Shown piece after piece: positions 1 to 5,972 of a stretch of DNA of 6,204 bases. Where the stretch lies: contig DLZA01000207.1 in the NCBI GenBank assembly GCA_003447515.1, positions 1 through 6,204 of the forward strand, written 5' to 3'. The notes below the pieces were generated by a model. The model did no database searches, was not told the origin of the DNA, and saw only the letters and a program-made list of their open reading frames with translations. Each line of letters opens with the position of its first letter. Position 1 is the first letter of the stretch. A program made the translations under genes and the position numbers. The DNA is from Paracoccaceae bacterium (GTDB lineage Bacteria > Pseudomonadota > Alphaproteobacteria > Rhodobacterales > Rhodobacteraceae).

Positions 1-41
1 ATTGCTGCTGCAAAATCTCTCTTTTGTTGCGGCTTGATCAT
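1..41 (-). CDS. Start of a further operon gene, truncated by window edge
   Basis: An ATG on the minus strand (bases 41-39) overlaps the TGA stop of the small-subunit gene in the ATGA arrangement typical of translationally coupled genes. A good ribosome binding site (AGGAG, about 8 bases before the ATG) lies inside the end of the upstream gene. The frame is open to the window edge and gives 13 residues, MIKPQQKRDFAAA. That is too few to name a family. The coupling suggests a third enzyme or partner of the same pathway. A lysine/arginine-rich start before an alanine-rich helix would suit an isocitrate lyase/PEP mutase-type lyase, among many others, but this is a guess. The existence of the gene is fairly sure; its function is unknown. 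Confidence 0.7.
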   Translation of the reverse strand, partial: MIKPQQKRDFAAA

Positions 42-559
42 GTGGTGGTCTCCTGTCTGTCCCGTGCGTGTAGATATCCGACAAGCCCGCCCGCTTCTAA
101 CATTAGGCGGTCGCCATCACTTAGCGGTTCAATCGGAAGGATGATGTTTGTCGTGTGGTTCCGGACCTCATTTGCGGCCCAATCGATTTCAATTTCATCC
201 CAGCGGCTGACCGCCTTAGTAATGCCGGGGCAAGCCGCTTGTGGAAAGCCCATGGCGATTTCGCCGCGCCAATAACCGGGGGAAAAGCTCTCGGCCAGTA
301 CACCTGCAATTCCGAGATGCCGCATGCCAATCATTGGAGGATAATGGGGGTGGCCATAGCCAAAATTTTGATTACCAACGAGCAAATCGCCCGGTTTTAC
401 CTTTGCTGCAAATTTGGGATCCTCCGCTCTCAAGGCCAGCTTTCCCAACTCAGCAGGGTCTTTGATCTTGATGTTTTTCACGCCAACTATCTGGTCGACG
501 TCGAAATCTTCATCTTCGAAAATCCATGCAACGCGGCCCCGCAAATTTTTCAAAGCCAT
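38..559 (-). CDS. Aconitase-superfamily small subunit (LeuD/DmdB-like), atypical active-site loop
   Basis: A 173-residue swivel-domain protein of the LeuD type, expected to pair in the cytoplasm with the large subunit encoded just upstream. The start is the ATG at 559. It has a Shine-Dalgarno AAGGA 8 bases upstream, lying across the large-subunit stop, and gives the usual N-terminus, with LRGRVAWIF followed by an acidic stretch ending DVDQIVG (compare the family's D-x-D-T-D-x-I). The longer frame to 622 lies inside the large-subunit gene and is not needed. Residues 61-69 (VGNQNFGYG) match the family's G-x-NFGCG, and HLGIAGVLAESF (81-92) matches the following strand. Between them the invariant GSSREHA is replaced by GHPHYPP (69-75). 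In aconitase that segment carries the catalytic serine and a substrate-binding arginine, so substrate and mechanism may differ. Family assignment is firm; the substrate is unknown. Candidates from family knowledge are isopropylmalate, dimethylmalate or citramalate-type acids. Confidence 0.88.
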   Translation of the reverse strand: MALKNLRGRVAWIFEDEDFDVDQIVGVKNIKIKDPAELGKLALRAEDPKFAAKVKPGDLLVGNQNFGYGHPHYPPMIGMRHLGIAGVLAESFSPGYWRGEIAMGFPQAACPGITKAVSRWDEIEIDWAANEVRNHTTNIILPIEPLSDGDRLMLEAGGLVGYLHARDRQETTT

Positions 560-563
560 CACA

Positions 564-1826
564 TTATCCTTTAAGATAGGGGCGTGGATCAGTAATACGC
601 CCTTCGATCGCAGCGGCTGCAACGGCGGCGGCGTTCACGATGTAAATCTCGCTGTCGGGTGACCCCATTCGACCCCGCACATTCAACGTTCCCGTTGAAA
701 CTGCCCTCTGGCCGGCGCGCATAACGCCCATGCGACCAAAGCAATAATCGCAAGAGGATGAACTGATGAAAGCGCCCGCGTTGATCAACCGTGTGATGAT
801 GCCCTTTTGGGCGGCGATCTCCATGATTTCTTGACTTGTGGGAATTACGTTCAGCTGAAAGCCGTTTTTGATCTTGTGGCCCTCGAGCACGTCCGCCGCC
901 AGTTCAAGATCTTCGACACGCCCCGACGCACAAGACCCCAAATAGCCAACCTGCACTTCAGTGCCGGCAACCTCGCTCAGGTTGCGGGTGTCTGCGGGGC
1001 TGGGGGGTACAACCACGATTGGCTCCAAGGCGCTCACGTCGATTTCGTGGCGCGAAGCATAGGTTGCATCGGAATCAGAAAAAAGGGGTTCAATATCAAT
1101 TCGGGCCCGTTCTTTAATGTAGCTCAAGGCGCGTTCATCGGGGTTGATGATCGCTGTAATTGCCCCTGTGAACATCGCAAGACAAGTAATTGACTGGCGG
1201 CCTTCGAGGCTCATGTTGTCGATTGTGTTACCGCCCAGTTCCAGCACGTGACCGCGACATCCACGCGGTCCAATGACCCGCACAATATGGTGAAAGACGT
1301 CCCGTGCTGTGACGCCCGGCTGCAATGTCCCGGTTAAATCAATGCGCGTGGTTTCGGGGACTTTAAATTTAATCCGTTCTTTCACAAACGCTTCGAGCAG
1401 GTGGCGCCGCACTCCAATTGCCAGCGTACCAAATGTCCCAAGCTGCGAGATATGCCCGTCAAAATGCACCACAAATGCACCAGGTGTCGCGTAGCCCAAT
1501 TCAGCGGCCACCTGATGGCCAATGCCTTTGCGCTCATACACTGGCACCTTATTTTTAGCCCCCCAATCGCGGGTGAGTTGATGCAGTTCTTCTTCTTGCG
1601 TTGTTGTCGCAGGAACCATGTGGTCGATGAACAAGGCATAGCGTTCAGGTTCTGCCACCTTGTCGATGCCAAAGTCCTCCTCCATCTGCTTAAAGATGAC
1701 GTCGGTGTAGCCTGGAAAGTCATAGGCGATCACGAAGTCAGGTTTCGCAAGTATCTCGGTCCCAGCGCGCACATCCCCTTTTTCGGAAACCCGCGCCAAA
1801 ATCTTTTCGGCGATTGTATAGCCCAT
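564..1826 (-). CDS. Aconitase-superfamily large subunit (LeuC/DmdA-like), 4Fe-4S, divergent active site
   Basis: A 420-residue protein matching the length of LeuC-type large subunits. Members carry a 4Fe-4S cluster and isomerise or (de)hydrate hydroxy acids. The start chosen is the ATG at 1826 (MGYTIAEKILAR), which follows GGAGG by 6 bases; the frame extends to 1856 but lacks a signal there. Visible landmarks are FIDHMVP (66-72), GIGHQVAAELGYATPG (101-116), DGHISQLGTFGTLAIG (123-138), GSCASGRVEDL (297-307) with cluster ligand C299, SSCDYCFGRMG (357-367) with ligands C359 and C362, and the C-terminal GRMGSPDSEIY plus alanine-rich helix and GRITDPR. All three cluster cysteines are present. The normally conserved DSHT reads DGHI, CTNGR reads CASGR, CGPC reads CDYC, and NRNFEGR reads TLNVRGR (380-386), so one substrate-binding arginine position is leucine. 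The small-subunit start follows its stop by 4 bases. The gene is not expected to be a biosynthetic leuC. Its substrate is unknown. Confidence 0.9.
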   Translation of the reverse strand: MGYTIAEKILARVSEKGDVRAGTEILAKPDFVIAYDFPGYTDVIFKQMEEDFGIDKVAEPERYALFIDHMVPATTTQEEELHQLTRDWGAKNKVPVYERKGIGHQVAAELGYATPGAFVVHFDGHISQLGTFGTLAIGVRRHLLEAFVKERIKFKVPETTRIDLTGTLQPGVTARDVFHHIVRVIGPRGCRGHVLELGGNTIDNMSLEGRQSITCLAMFTGAITAIINPDERALSYIKERARIDIEPLFSDSDATYASRHEIDVSALEPIVVVPPSPADTRNLSEVAGTEVQVGYLGSCASGRVEDLELAADVLEGHKIKNGFQLNVIPTSQEIMEIAAQKGIITRLINAGAFISSSSCDYCFGRMGVMRAGQRAVSTGTLNVRGRMGSPDSEIYIVNAAAVAAAAIEGRITDPRPYLKG

Positions 1827-1855
1827 CGTCGTCCTCCAAACAGAGCAGTTACACA

Positions 1856-1884
1856 ATCATTTGCCGATTTCAAAATTTAGTCAA
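1856..1884 (-). promoter_or_regulatory. Predicted sigma-70-type promoter of the enzyme operon
   Basis: On the minus strand TTGACT (bases 1884-1879, 5 of 6 to consensus) is followed after 17 bases by AATGAT (1861-1856, 4 of 6). A transcript would begin near 1849 and leave a short leader before the ATG at 1826. It lies in the 77-base gap between the regulator gene and the large subunit, so the enzyme genes need not depend on read-through from the regulator. The assignment is supported by its match, in sequence and geometry, to the TRAP promoter. Confidence 0.55.
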
Positions 1885-1896
1885 CCAGCAACTTAT

Positions 1897-1913
1897 ATTT
1901 CATCTAGTGAAAT
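1897..1913. promoter_or_regulatory. Predicted IclR operator of the enzyme operon
   Basis: The sequence is ATTTCATCTAGTGAAAT, an inverted repeat of ATTTCA and TGAAAT around 5 bases. It is nearly the same as the site at 2712-2728 and ends 12 bases upstream of the TTGACT -35 box. Its centre is about 56 bases before the predicted transcription start, a position more usual for activation than for blocking polymerase. The site overlaps the regulator gene's own TAG stop codon (1904-1906). IclR-family proteins such as KdgR are known to bind short inverted repeats of this style. Confidence 0.65.
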
Positions 1914-2695
1914 TGCGTCGAATACCCGCGAAGACTTTCTCGCATGTCTTCGGTTGCTTTGATCATCGATTGAAACATCTGTACCCGCTCGGCACCAGTA
2001 TATCTGGGGGTCAGGCCACCTGTTGAAATTGATGCTAGAATGTTGCTGTCGTGATCCAGCAAAGGTACTGCCATAGCGGAGAGACCCGAAGCGATTTCAT
2101 CGTGTTTCACGATCACACTTTGTGCGCGAATATGCTCCAATTCATCGCGTAAAATGCTTGCTTGGTTTTCATCAAGTGCTAATGTTTGGGTAATCAATTG
2201 CTCCTGTCGTTCGGGGGATTGAAACGCCAGTAACACTCGTGGTCCCGTCCCCATGTTGAAATGGCGTTGCTCACCTACCGCCCACCAGCGCACCTCAATT
2301 GCGCGTCCTCCATTATGGCGGGCTGTGCATAACGCCATGTCTCCGCTCACTGTGGATACGTAAACGGTTGTTTGGGTTTCCTTGGCTAACTCCTTAATAC
2401 GTTCTTCGATTAGTCCGGTGAGCGACAGCGATTCAGGGACTGCCCGGCTTAGTTCCAGTAACCCAATGGATGCGCTATACAGCCCTGTTACAGGGTCTTG
2501 GCGTACCAATCCTTCGTCCCTGAGTGTCACTAGCAACCGACGCGCCGTGCCAGCATCTAAGTCCGTCAATTTCACTACTTCGCCCAAGGCAAGATGTGGG
2601 CGGCTGGGGGTAAAAGACCGTAAGATTGCCACGGCGCGAACCACCGCTCTGACACGGGTAAGGCTACTACCATTACGGTTACGGGGTTTGGTCAT
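1904..2695 (-). CDS. IclR-family transcriptional regulator
   Basis: A 263-residue cytoplasmic DNA-binding protein with the two-domain IclR layout. Residues about 13-76 form the winged helix-turn-helix: VRAVVRAVAIL, then LALGEVVKLTDLDAGTARRL as helix-turn-helix, and DEGLVRQDPVTGLYSAS as the wing. Residues about 85-255 are the effector-binding domain, with VYVSTVSGDMALC, the glycine-rich FNMGTGPRVLLA and GLSAMAVPLLDHDSNILASIS, all typical of the family. The start is uncertain. The ATG at 2695 gives MTKPRNR and has a weak GGGCGA 8 bases upstream; in-frame ATGs at 2710 and 2713 and a TTG at 2722 exist but lack a clear ribosome site, and 2713 and 2722 fall in the predicted operator. The gene sits between the two operons it probably controls, and both predicted operators touch its ends. 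The effector is presumably the transported acid or a product of it. Confidence 0.93.
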   Translation of the reverse strand: MTKPRNRNGSSLTRVRAVVRAVAILRSFTPSRPHLALGEVVKLTDLDAGTARRLLVTLRDEGLVRQDPVTGLYSASIGLLELSRAVPESLSLTGLIEERIKELAKETQTTVYVSTVSGDMALCTARHNGGRAIEVRWWAVGEQRHFNMGTGPRVLLAFQSPERQEQLITQTLALDENQASILRDELEHIRAQSVIVKHDEIASGLSAMAVPLLDHDSNILASISTGGLTPRYTGAERVQMFQSMIKATEDMRESLRGYSTQFH

Positions 2696-2711
2696 TATTT
2701 GTTCGCCCATC

Positions 2712-2728
2712 ATTTCATACAATGAAAT
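2712..2728. promoter_or_regulatory. Predicted IclR operator between regulator and TRAP operon
   Basis: The sequence is ATTTCATACAATGAAAT, a perfect 7-bp inverted repeat with a 3-base centre. It ends 12 bases upstream of the TTGACA of the TRAP promoter, the same spacing as the copy at 1897-1913. It also lies across the possible upstream start codons of the regulator gene and about where that gene's transcript should begin, so binding here could repress the regulator while acting on the transporter promoter. The role is inferred from position and duplication. Confidence 0.75.
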
Positions 2729-2732
2729 ATAA

Positions 2733-2738
2733 ATTATG
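2733..2738 (-). promoter_or_regulatory. Possible -10 box of the regulator gene
   Basis: On the minus strand these bases read CATAAT, 5 of 6 to the sigma-70 -10 consensus, and would start transcription near 2726, inside the predicted operator. No good -35 box is seen 16-18 bases upstream, so the call is weak. If right, the regulator would be autorepressed. Confidence 0.25.
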
Positions 2739-2740
2739 TG

Positions 2741-2771
2741 TTGACATAAAGCAACGCTGATGTGCGATAAT
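2741..2771 (+). promoter_or_regulatory. Predicted sigma-70-type promoter of the TRAP operon
   Basis: A perfect TTGACA (2741-2746) is followed by GATAAT (2766-2771, 5 of 6), preceded by TG at 2763-2764 as in extended -10 promoters. The 19-base spacer is longer than the ideal 17, which would weaken the promoter and fit a need for an activator bound at 2712-2728. Transcription would begin near 2778, leaving a leader of about 37 bases. Confidence 0.6.
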
Positions 2772-2814
2772 TGATCGTATCTGGTGGTTAGAACTTGAAA
2801 CGGGAGGATACCAA

Positions 2815-3894
2815 ATGAGAAAATTAATTAGTGGGGTTTTGATACCGGCGTTGCTTACTGCGGGCATTTTAATAGTAGCAGTGCCTGACAGTGCTGAAGC
2901 GCAAATGCGTGAACTGCGGTTTGCCGAATTTGGCCCGAATCGTGGCACCCGTGCAGGCGCCCTTGAGTGGCTTGACAAAGAGATGCGAGAACGCTCTGGC
3001 GGCACACTAGGCCTCAACATCAGCTGGGGTGGCGCGTTGCTTGGTGCGAAAACGGCCGCGCAAGGCCTGTCTGATGGGGTCGCTGATATGGCTTCCATTG
3101 TACCAGTTTACGCGCCCGGCCAGTTGGTCGCTTATGAGGTTACAGACACCATCCAATTTGGCGATGAATGGGTCGGCATGATGGCTACATATGATTTCAT
3201 GACGACAAACGCTGCGGCACTTGCCGAGCAAAAGAAGGCGAATATCAAATACTTTGCCAACTATACAACCGGTCCTACACAGCTGTTGACCAAAGGCAAG
3301 CCTGTCATGGCTGCTGCCGACCTGGATGGTCTGACCATTCGCGCAACTGGGGCGTTTGTTCCAGCTCTTGAAAGCAAAGGGGCATCAACTGTTTCTGTTT
3401 CGCAGCCGAAAGTATATGAGGCGCTGTCAAACGGCTCAGTCGATGGGTCAACTACCTACTACTACGTAGTGAAGGCTTACAAACAGTACGAAGTGTCCAA
3501 CTACATCACAGAATTGAACATGGGTCAGGTGCTAGCCTTTGGTATCGGAATGAACATGAACACCTATAAGAGCCTTACAGCTAACCAGCAAAAGCTGGTC
3601 GATGATCTGGGACTGGAATTCACTCAATACGTCTCTGAAAAGATGTTCCAGTCCCGCACGCAAGTCAGAGCAGAGCTTGAAGCCGGTATTGATGGCCACA
3701 AGATCGTGGTCGTACAGCCATCTGACGCATTGCGTGCCTCATTGGTTGCAATCGCAAACGATGATGTCGCAACATGGAAATCCAAAGCGGCAGACAAAGG
3801 CTTGGATGGGGACGCTGTCTATGGCGCGTTTGAAGCGATGGTTGCTAAGTATTCCGCTGAGCGAGACGAAAAAGGCTATCCTTGGGATCGCTAA
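2815..3894 (+). CDS. dctP: TRAP transporter periplasmic substrate-binding protein (DctP family)
   Basis: A 359-residue exported protein that captures the substrate in the periplasm and hands it to the membrane subunits. The ATG follows GGAGG by 7 bases. A signal peptide is clear: MRK, a hydrophobic stretch to about residue 23, and a likely cut after AEA (27-29). The mature part starts with the family's first strand, LRFAEFGPN. LDGLTIRATG (170-179) holds R176, matching the arginine that salt-bridges the substrate carboxylate in DctP/SiaP-type proteins. It is followed by GASTVSVSQPKVYEALSNGS and VDG (189-211), the usual signature. A tyrosine cluster at 215-217 may line the pocket. The family takes up C4-dicarboxylates, sialic acid, keto acids and others. 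Here an organic acid handled by the neighbouring dehydratase-like enzyme is likely, but the exact substrate cannot be read from sequence. Confidence 0.94.
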   Translation: MRKLISGVLIPALLTAGILIVAVPDSAEAQMRELRFAEFGPNRGTRAGALEWLDKEMRERSGGTLGLNISWGGALLGAKTAAQGLSDGVADMASIVPVYAPGQLVAYEVTDTIQFGDEWVGMMATYDFMTTNAAALAEQKKANIKYFANYTTGPTQLLTKGKPVMAAADLDGLTIRATGAFVPALESKGASTVSVSQPKVYEALSNGSVDGSTTYYYVVKAYKQYEVSNYITELNMGQVLAFGIGMNMNTYKSLTANQQKLVDDLGLEFTQYVSEKMFQSRTQVRAELEAGIDGHKIVVVQPSDALRASLVAIANDDVATWKSKAADKGLDGDAVYGAFEAMVAKYSAERDEKGYPWDR

Positions 3895-3912
3895 CGCTCT
3901 GAACCTTTACAC

Positions 3913-3941
3913 CAGCCCGCTGCAGCACTGCATGCGGGCTG
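3913..3941 (+). other. Strong hairpin in the gap between binding-protein and membrane-subunit genes
   Basis: The arms CAGCCCGC (3913-3920) and GCGGGCTG (3934-3941) pair perfectly over 8 bp. Inside, TGCA (3921-3924) pairs with TGCA (3929-3932) around a GCAC loop, with T3933 bulged. No run of T follows, so it is not a classic terminator. Such hairpins after binding-protein genes commonly protect the upstream mRNA or lower read-through, giving more binding protein than membrane subunits. That role is inferred. Confidence 0.65.
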
Positions 3942-3956
3942 CATGTCTCTCACGTG

Positions 3957-4466
3957 ATGATCGGCCCGGCCATGCGCTTTGTGGAATTTATTGAAAACCT
4001 TGCACTCTGGATCGCTTGCGCGGCTCTGTTTGCGATGGGTTTGATCGTGACTGGATCCGTTGTGGGTCGCGCTTTATTCAACCATCCGATCCCGGATGAC
4101 CTGCTGATTATCGGGTTACTGATGGTTTGTGTAATTGTTATGCCGCTTGCGTATGTAGAGCGCAGCGATGGCCACATTGCAGTGACTATCATCGCCAACA
4201 AACTGCCTTTGCGTGTGCAGGCCTTGATGATGGCTTCTGGAAATCTGCTGTTTGGCGCGTTTTTGGGCACCATGGGGTTTATGCTTGCCAAAAAGGTGCC
4301 AACTGAAATAACGCAAAATCTTTATTACGATGGTCAACTTGATGTGCCGACATGGCCAATGAAAGTTGTGTTTGCCTTTGGTGTGGCGGCGTTTCTACTG
4401 CGGCTCGCCATTAACACCAAGCGGCACCTGAGCGCGGCATCCCACCCACAGAAGCAGGATAGTTAA
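3957..4466 (+). CDS. dctQ: TRAP transporter small membrane subunit (DctQ family)
   Basis: An integral inner-membrane protein of 169 residues with four hydrophobic segments (roughly 14-36, 47-66, 85-108 and 129-147), the standard DctQ topology. It works with the large subunit in proton- or sodium-driven uptake. The segment VVGRALFNHPIPDDLL followed by a membrane helix and YVERSDGHIAV is the typical family core (an R-x-F...E/D pattern, then R-x-G-H-I). The start is unsure: GTG 3954, ATG 3957 and ATG 3972 are in frame, and none has a recognisable Shine-Dalgarno sequence. The last would give 164 residues and a shorter, more usual N-terminus. The gene begins just after the hairpin at 3913-3941, which fits reduced translation relative to the binding protein. 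Its stop is 2 bases before the next gene. Confidence 0.9.
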   Translation: MIGPAMRFVEFIENLALWIACAALFAMGLIVTGSVVGRALFNHPIPDDLLIIGLLMVCVIVMPLAYVERSDGHIAVTIIANKLPLRVQALMMASGNLLFGAFLGTMGFMLAKKVPTEITQNLYYDGQLDVPTWPMKVVFAFGVAAFLLRLAINTKRHLSAASHPQKQDS

Positions 4467-4468
4467 CC

Positions 4469-5809
4469 TTGGATCCCCTTACAGTTGGTATTATCGCTCT
4501 GTTCACAACACTGGTTTTACTTGCCATGCGTGTTCCGATTGCAGCGAGCCTCGGTGTTGTTGCCTCCGTCGGTATTTTTGTTATTTTTGCATGGCGGCCT
4601 GACGCAGAGTTTGCCCCCCAATGGGCGTGGCAACCGACATTCTCCCTGATGGCGAACAACCCTTACGCCTTTATCACCAGCTCTACGCTTTCGACTATTC
4701 CGCTGTTCATTCTCATGGGCCATCTGGCGTATGAAGCGGGCTTTACTACCGATATCTATCGCGCAGCGCGGTTGTGGCTGACCAAGCTGCCGGGGGGCGT
4801 TGCTATGGCTTCTGTCATGGGGTGTGGCGGATTTGCGGCGATCACGGGCTCGTCGGTAGCTTGCGCTGCAGCCATGGGGCGCATCGCGATCCCTGAAATG
4901 TTGCGTTTTGGGTACTCTAAATCACTTGCATCGGGTTCTGTTGCCATCGGTGGCACGCTCGGCTCATTGATACCGCCCAGTGTATTGTTCATTCTTTATG
5001 GGATCTTTGCAGAGCAATCCATTGCCAAGCTTTTCATCGCTGCCATCATCCCTGGGGTAATTTCACTTATCGCCTATCTTCTTGTGATCTATATTTGGGT
5101 CCGTACCCGCCCACAGGACGCGCCCATTCCGCAAGAGGAAATCACCCGCGTTGACCGGATAAAAGCGCTGCGCGATTGCTGGGCAATTGTAACGCTTTTT
5201 GTCGTAGTTGTTGGCGGGATTTACGCAGGCCTGTTTACCCCAACTGAAGCCGCAGGCATCGGTGCGGCGGCTACCCTGATCCTTGGTCTTTTGCTGGGCC
5301 GTTTGAACCTGACCCGCATCTATGACGCGCTGAAAGAAAGCGTTTTCCAATCCTCGATGATTTTTGTCATCGCCATTGGTGGCAAGCTGTTTGTAAACTT
5401 TATTGCGCTGACCGGTATGGCAACCGAGATCACTCAATGGATCAATACCTCAGGCGTGTCGGTGATGGCGGTGATGGCTCTTATTGTTGTGCTGTATATT
5501 TTTCTGGGTATGTTCCTTGATCCTATTGGAATCATTCTGTTGACCTTGCCCCTGACAATCCCAATCGTCGAAGCTTTTGGCTTTTCGCTGATCTGGTTTG
5601 GCGTGGTGGTAATCAAGTTACTTGAAATAGGTCTGGTGACGCCTCCCATTGGCCTTAACGTCTTTGTGATTAAGTCGATTGTTGGTAATAAAATATCTCT
5701 CGAAGCCATTTTTGGAGGGGTTGCATGGTTCTTGCTGGCCGAAATGTTTGTACTTGCTGCAATCTTAGGGATACCGGCGTTATCTTTATACCTTACGATG
5801 TTTATTTAG
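4469..5809 (+). CDS. dctM: TRAP transporter large membrane subunit (DctM family)
   Basis: A 446-residue polytopic inner-membrane protein forming the transport channel of the TRAP system; family members are usually about 425-440 residues. The start is a TTG 2 bases after the upstream stop, with AGGA 9 bases before it. The next in-frame ATG (residue 21) would cut away the first membrane helix, so TTG is preferred. Family signatures are all present: TIPLFILMGHLA (76-87), LPGGVAMASV (107-116), ITGSSVA (125-131), IPEMLRFGYS (141-150), LIPPSVLFILYGIF (167-180), FTPTEAAGIGA (256-266), MFLDPIG (348-354) and TPPIGLNVF (391-399). The repeated PxxE/PPxG-type elements match the two-half elevator fold known for the family. 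No frame damage is seen. It is the last gene of the operon; no clear hairpin-plus-T terminator follows. Confidence 0.95.
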   Translation: MDPLTVGIIALFTTLVLLAMRVPIAASLGVVASVGIFVIFAWRPDAEFAPQWAWQPTFSLMANNPYAFITSSTLSTIPLFILMGHLAYEAGFTTDIYRAARLWLTKLPGGVAMASVMGCGGFAAITGSSVACAAAMGRIAIPEMLRFGYSKSLASGSVAIGGTLGSLIPPSVLFILYGIFAEQSIAKLFIAAIIPGVISLIAYLLVIYIWVRTRPQDAPIPQEEITRVDRIKALRDCWAIVTLFVVVVGGIYAGLFTPTEAAGIGAAATLILGLLLGRLNLTRIYDALKESVFQSSMIFVIAIGGKLFVNFIALTGMATEITQWINTSGVSVMAVMALIVVLYIFLGMFLDPIGIILLTLPLTIPIVEAFGFSLIWFGVVVIKLLEIGLVTPPIGLNVFVIKSIVGNKISLEAIFGGVAWFLLAEMFVLAAILGIPALSLYLTMFI

Positions 5810-5958
5810 ACCTACTTTTTGCAACAGCTTCTAAATTTTAATTAATTTATATGTTTTTAATCAATAATTGAGAACAAATATTGGCGTAACCGTCAGTGAT
5901 TTAGTGTGCTTGGGCGAACAAAACTTATATCTCATTTTAAATGGAAGTCTTGTTTATT

Positions 5959-5971
5959 CCCTAGCCTAGGG
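5959..5971. repeat. Short palindrome
   Basis: CCCTAG and CTAGGG surround a single C, forming a perfect 6-bp inverted repeat right beside the hairpin at 5973-5999. It may be a protein-binding site or part of a repeat end. No function can be assigned. Confidence 0.45.
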
Positions 5972-5972
5972 T

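Noticed and set aside
155..574. Plus-strand open frames opposite the enzyme genes, also around 807-1193 and 1401-1880
   Set aside because: They are antisense shadows of well-supported enzyme genes, with no family-like sequence or ribosome sites.
560..622. Longer N-terminus for the small subunit, starting at 622
   Set aside because: It would lie wholly inside the end of the large-subunit gene and add residues unlike the family start. The ATG at 559 has a good ribosome site and the expected N-terminus.
1827..1856. Ten extra N-terminal residues on the large subunit
   Set aside because: No ribosome site at the 1856 start, and it would overlap the predicted -10 box. GGAGG sits at the right distance from the ATG at 1826.
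2095..2115. Third operator-like ATTTCA sequence inside the regulator gene
   Set aside because: The second half reads TTTCAC rather than TGAAAT, so there is no inverted repeat.
5810..5880. T-rich stretch after the large membrane subunit as an intrinsic terminator
   Set aside because: There are T runs but no stable GC-containing stem directly before them.
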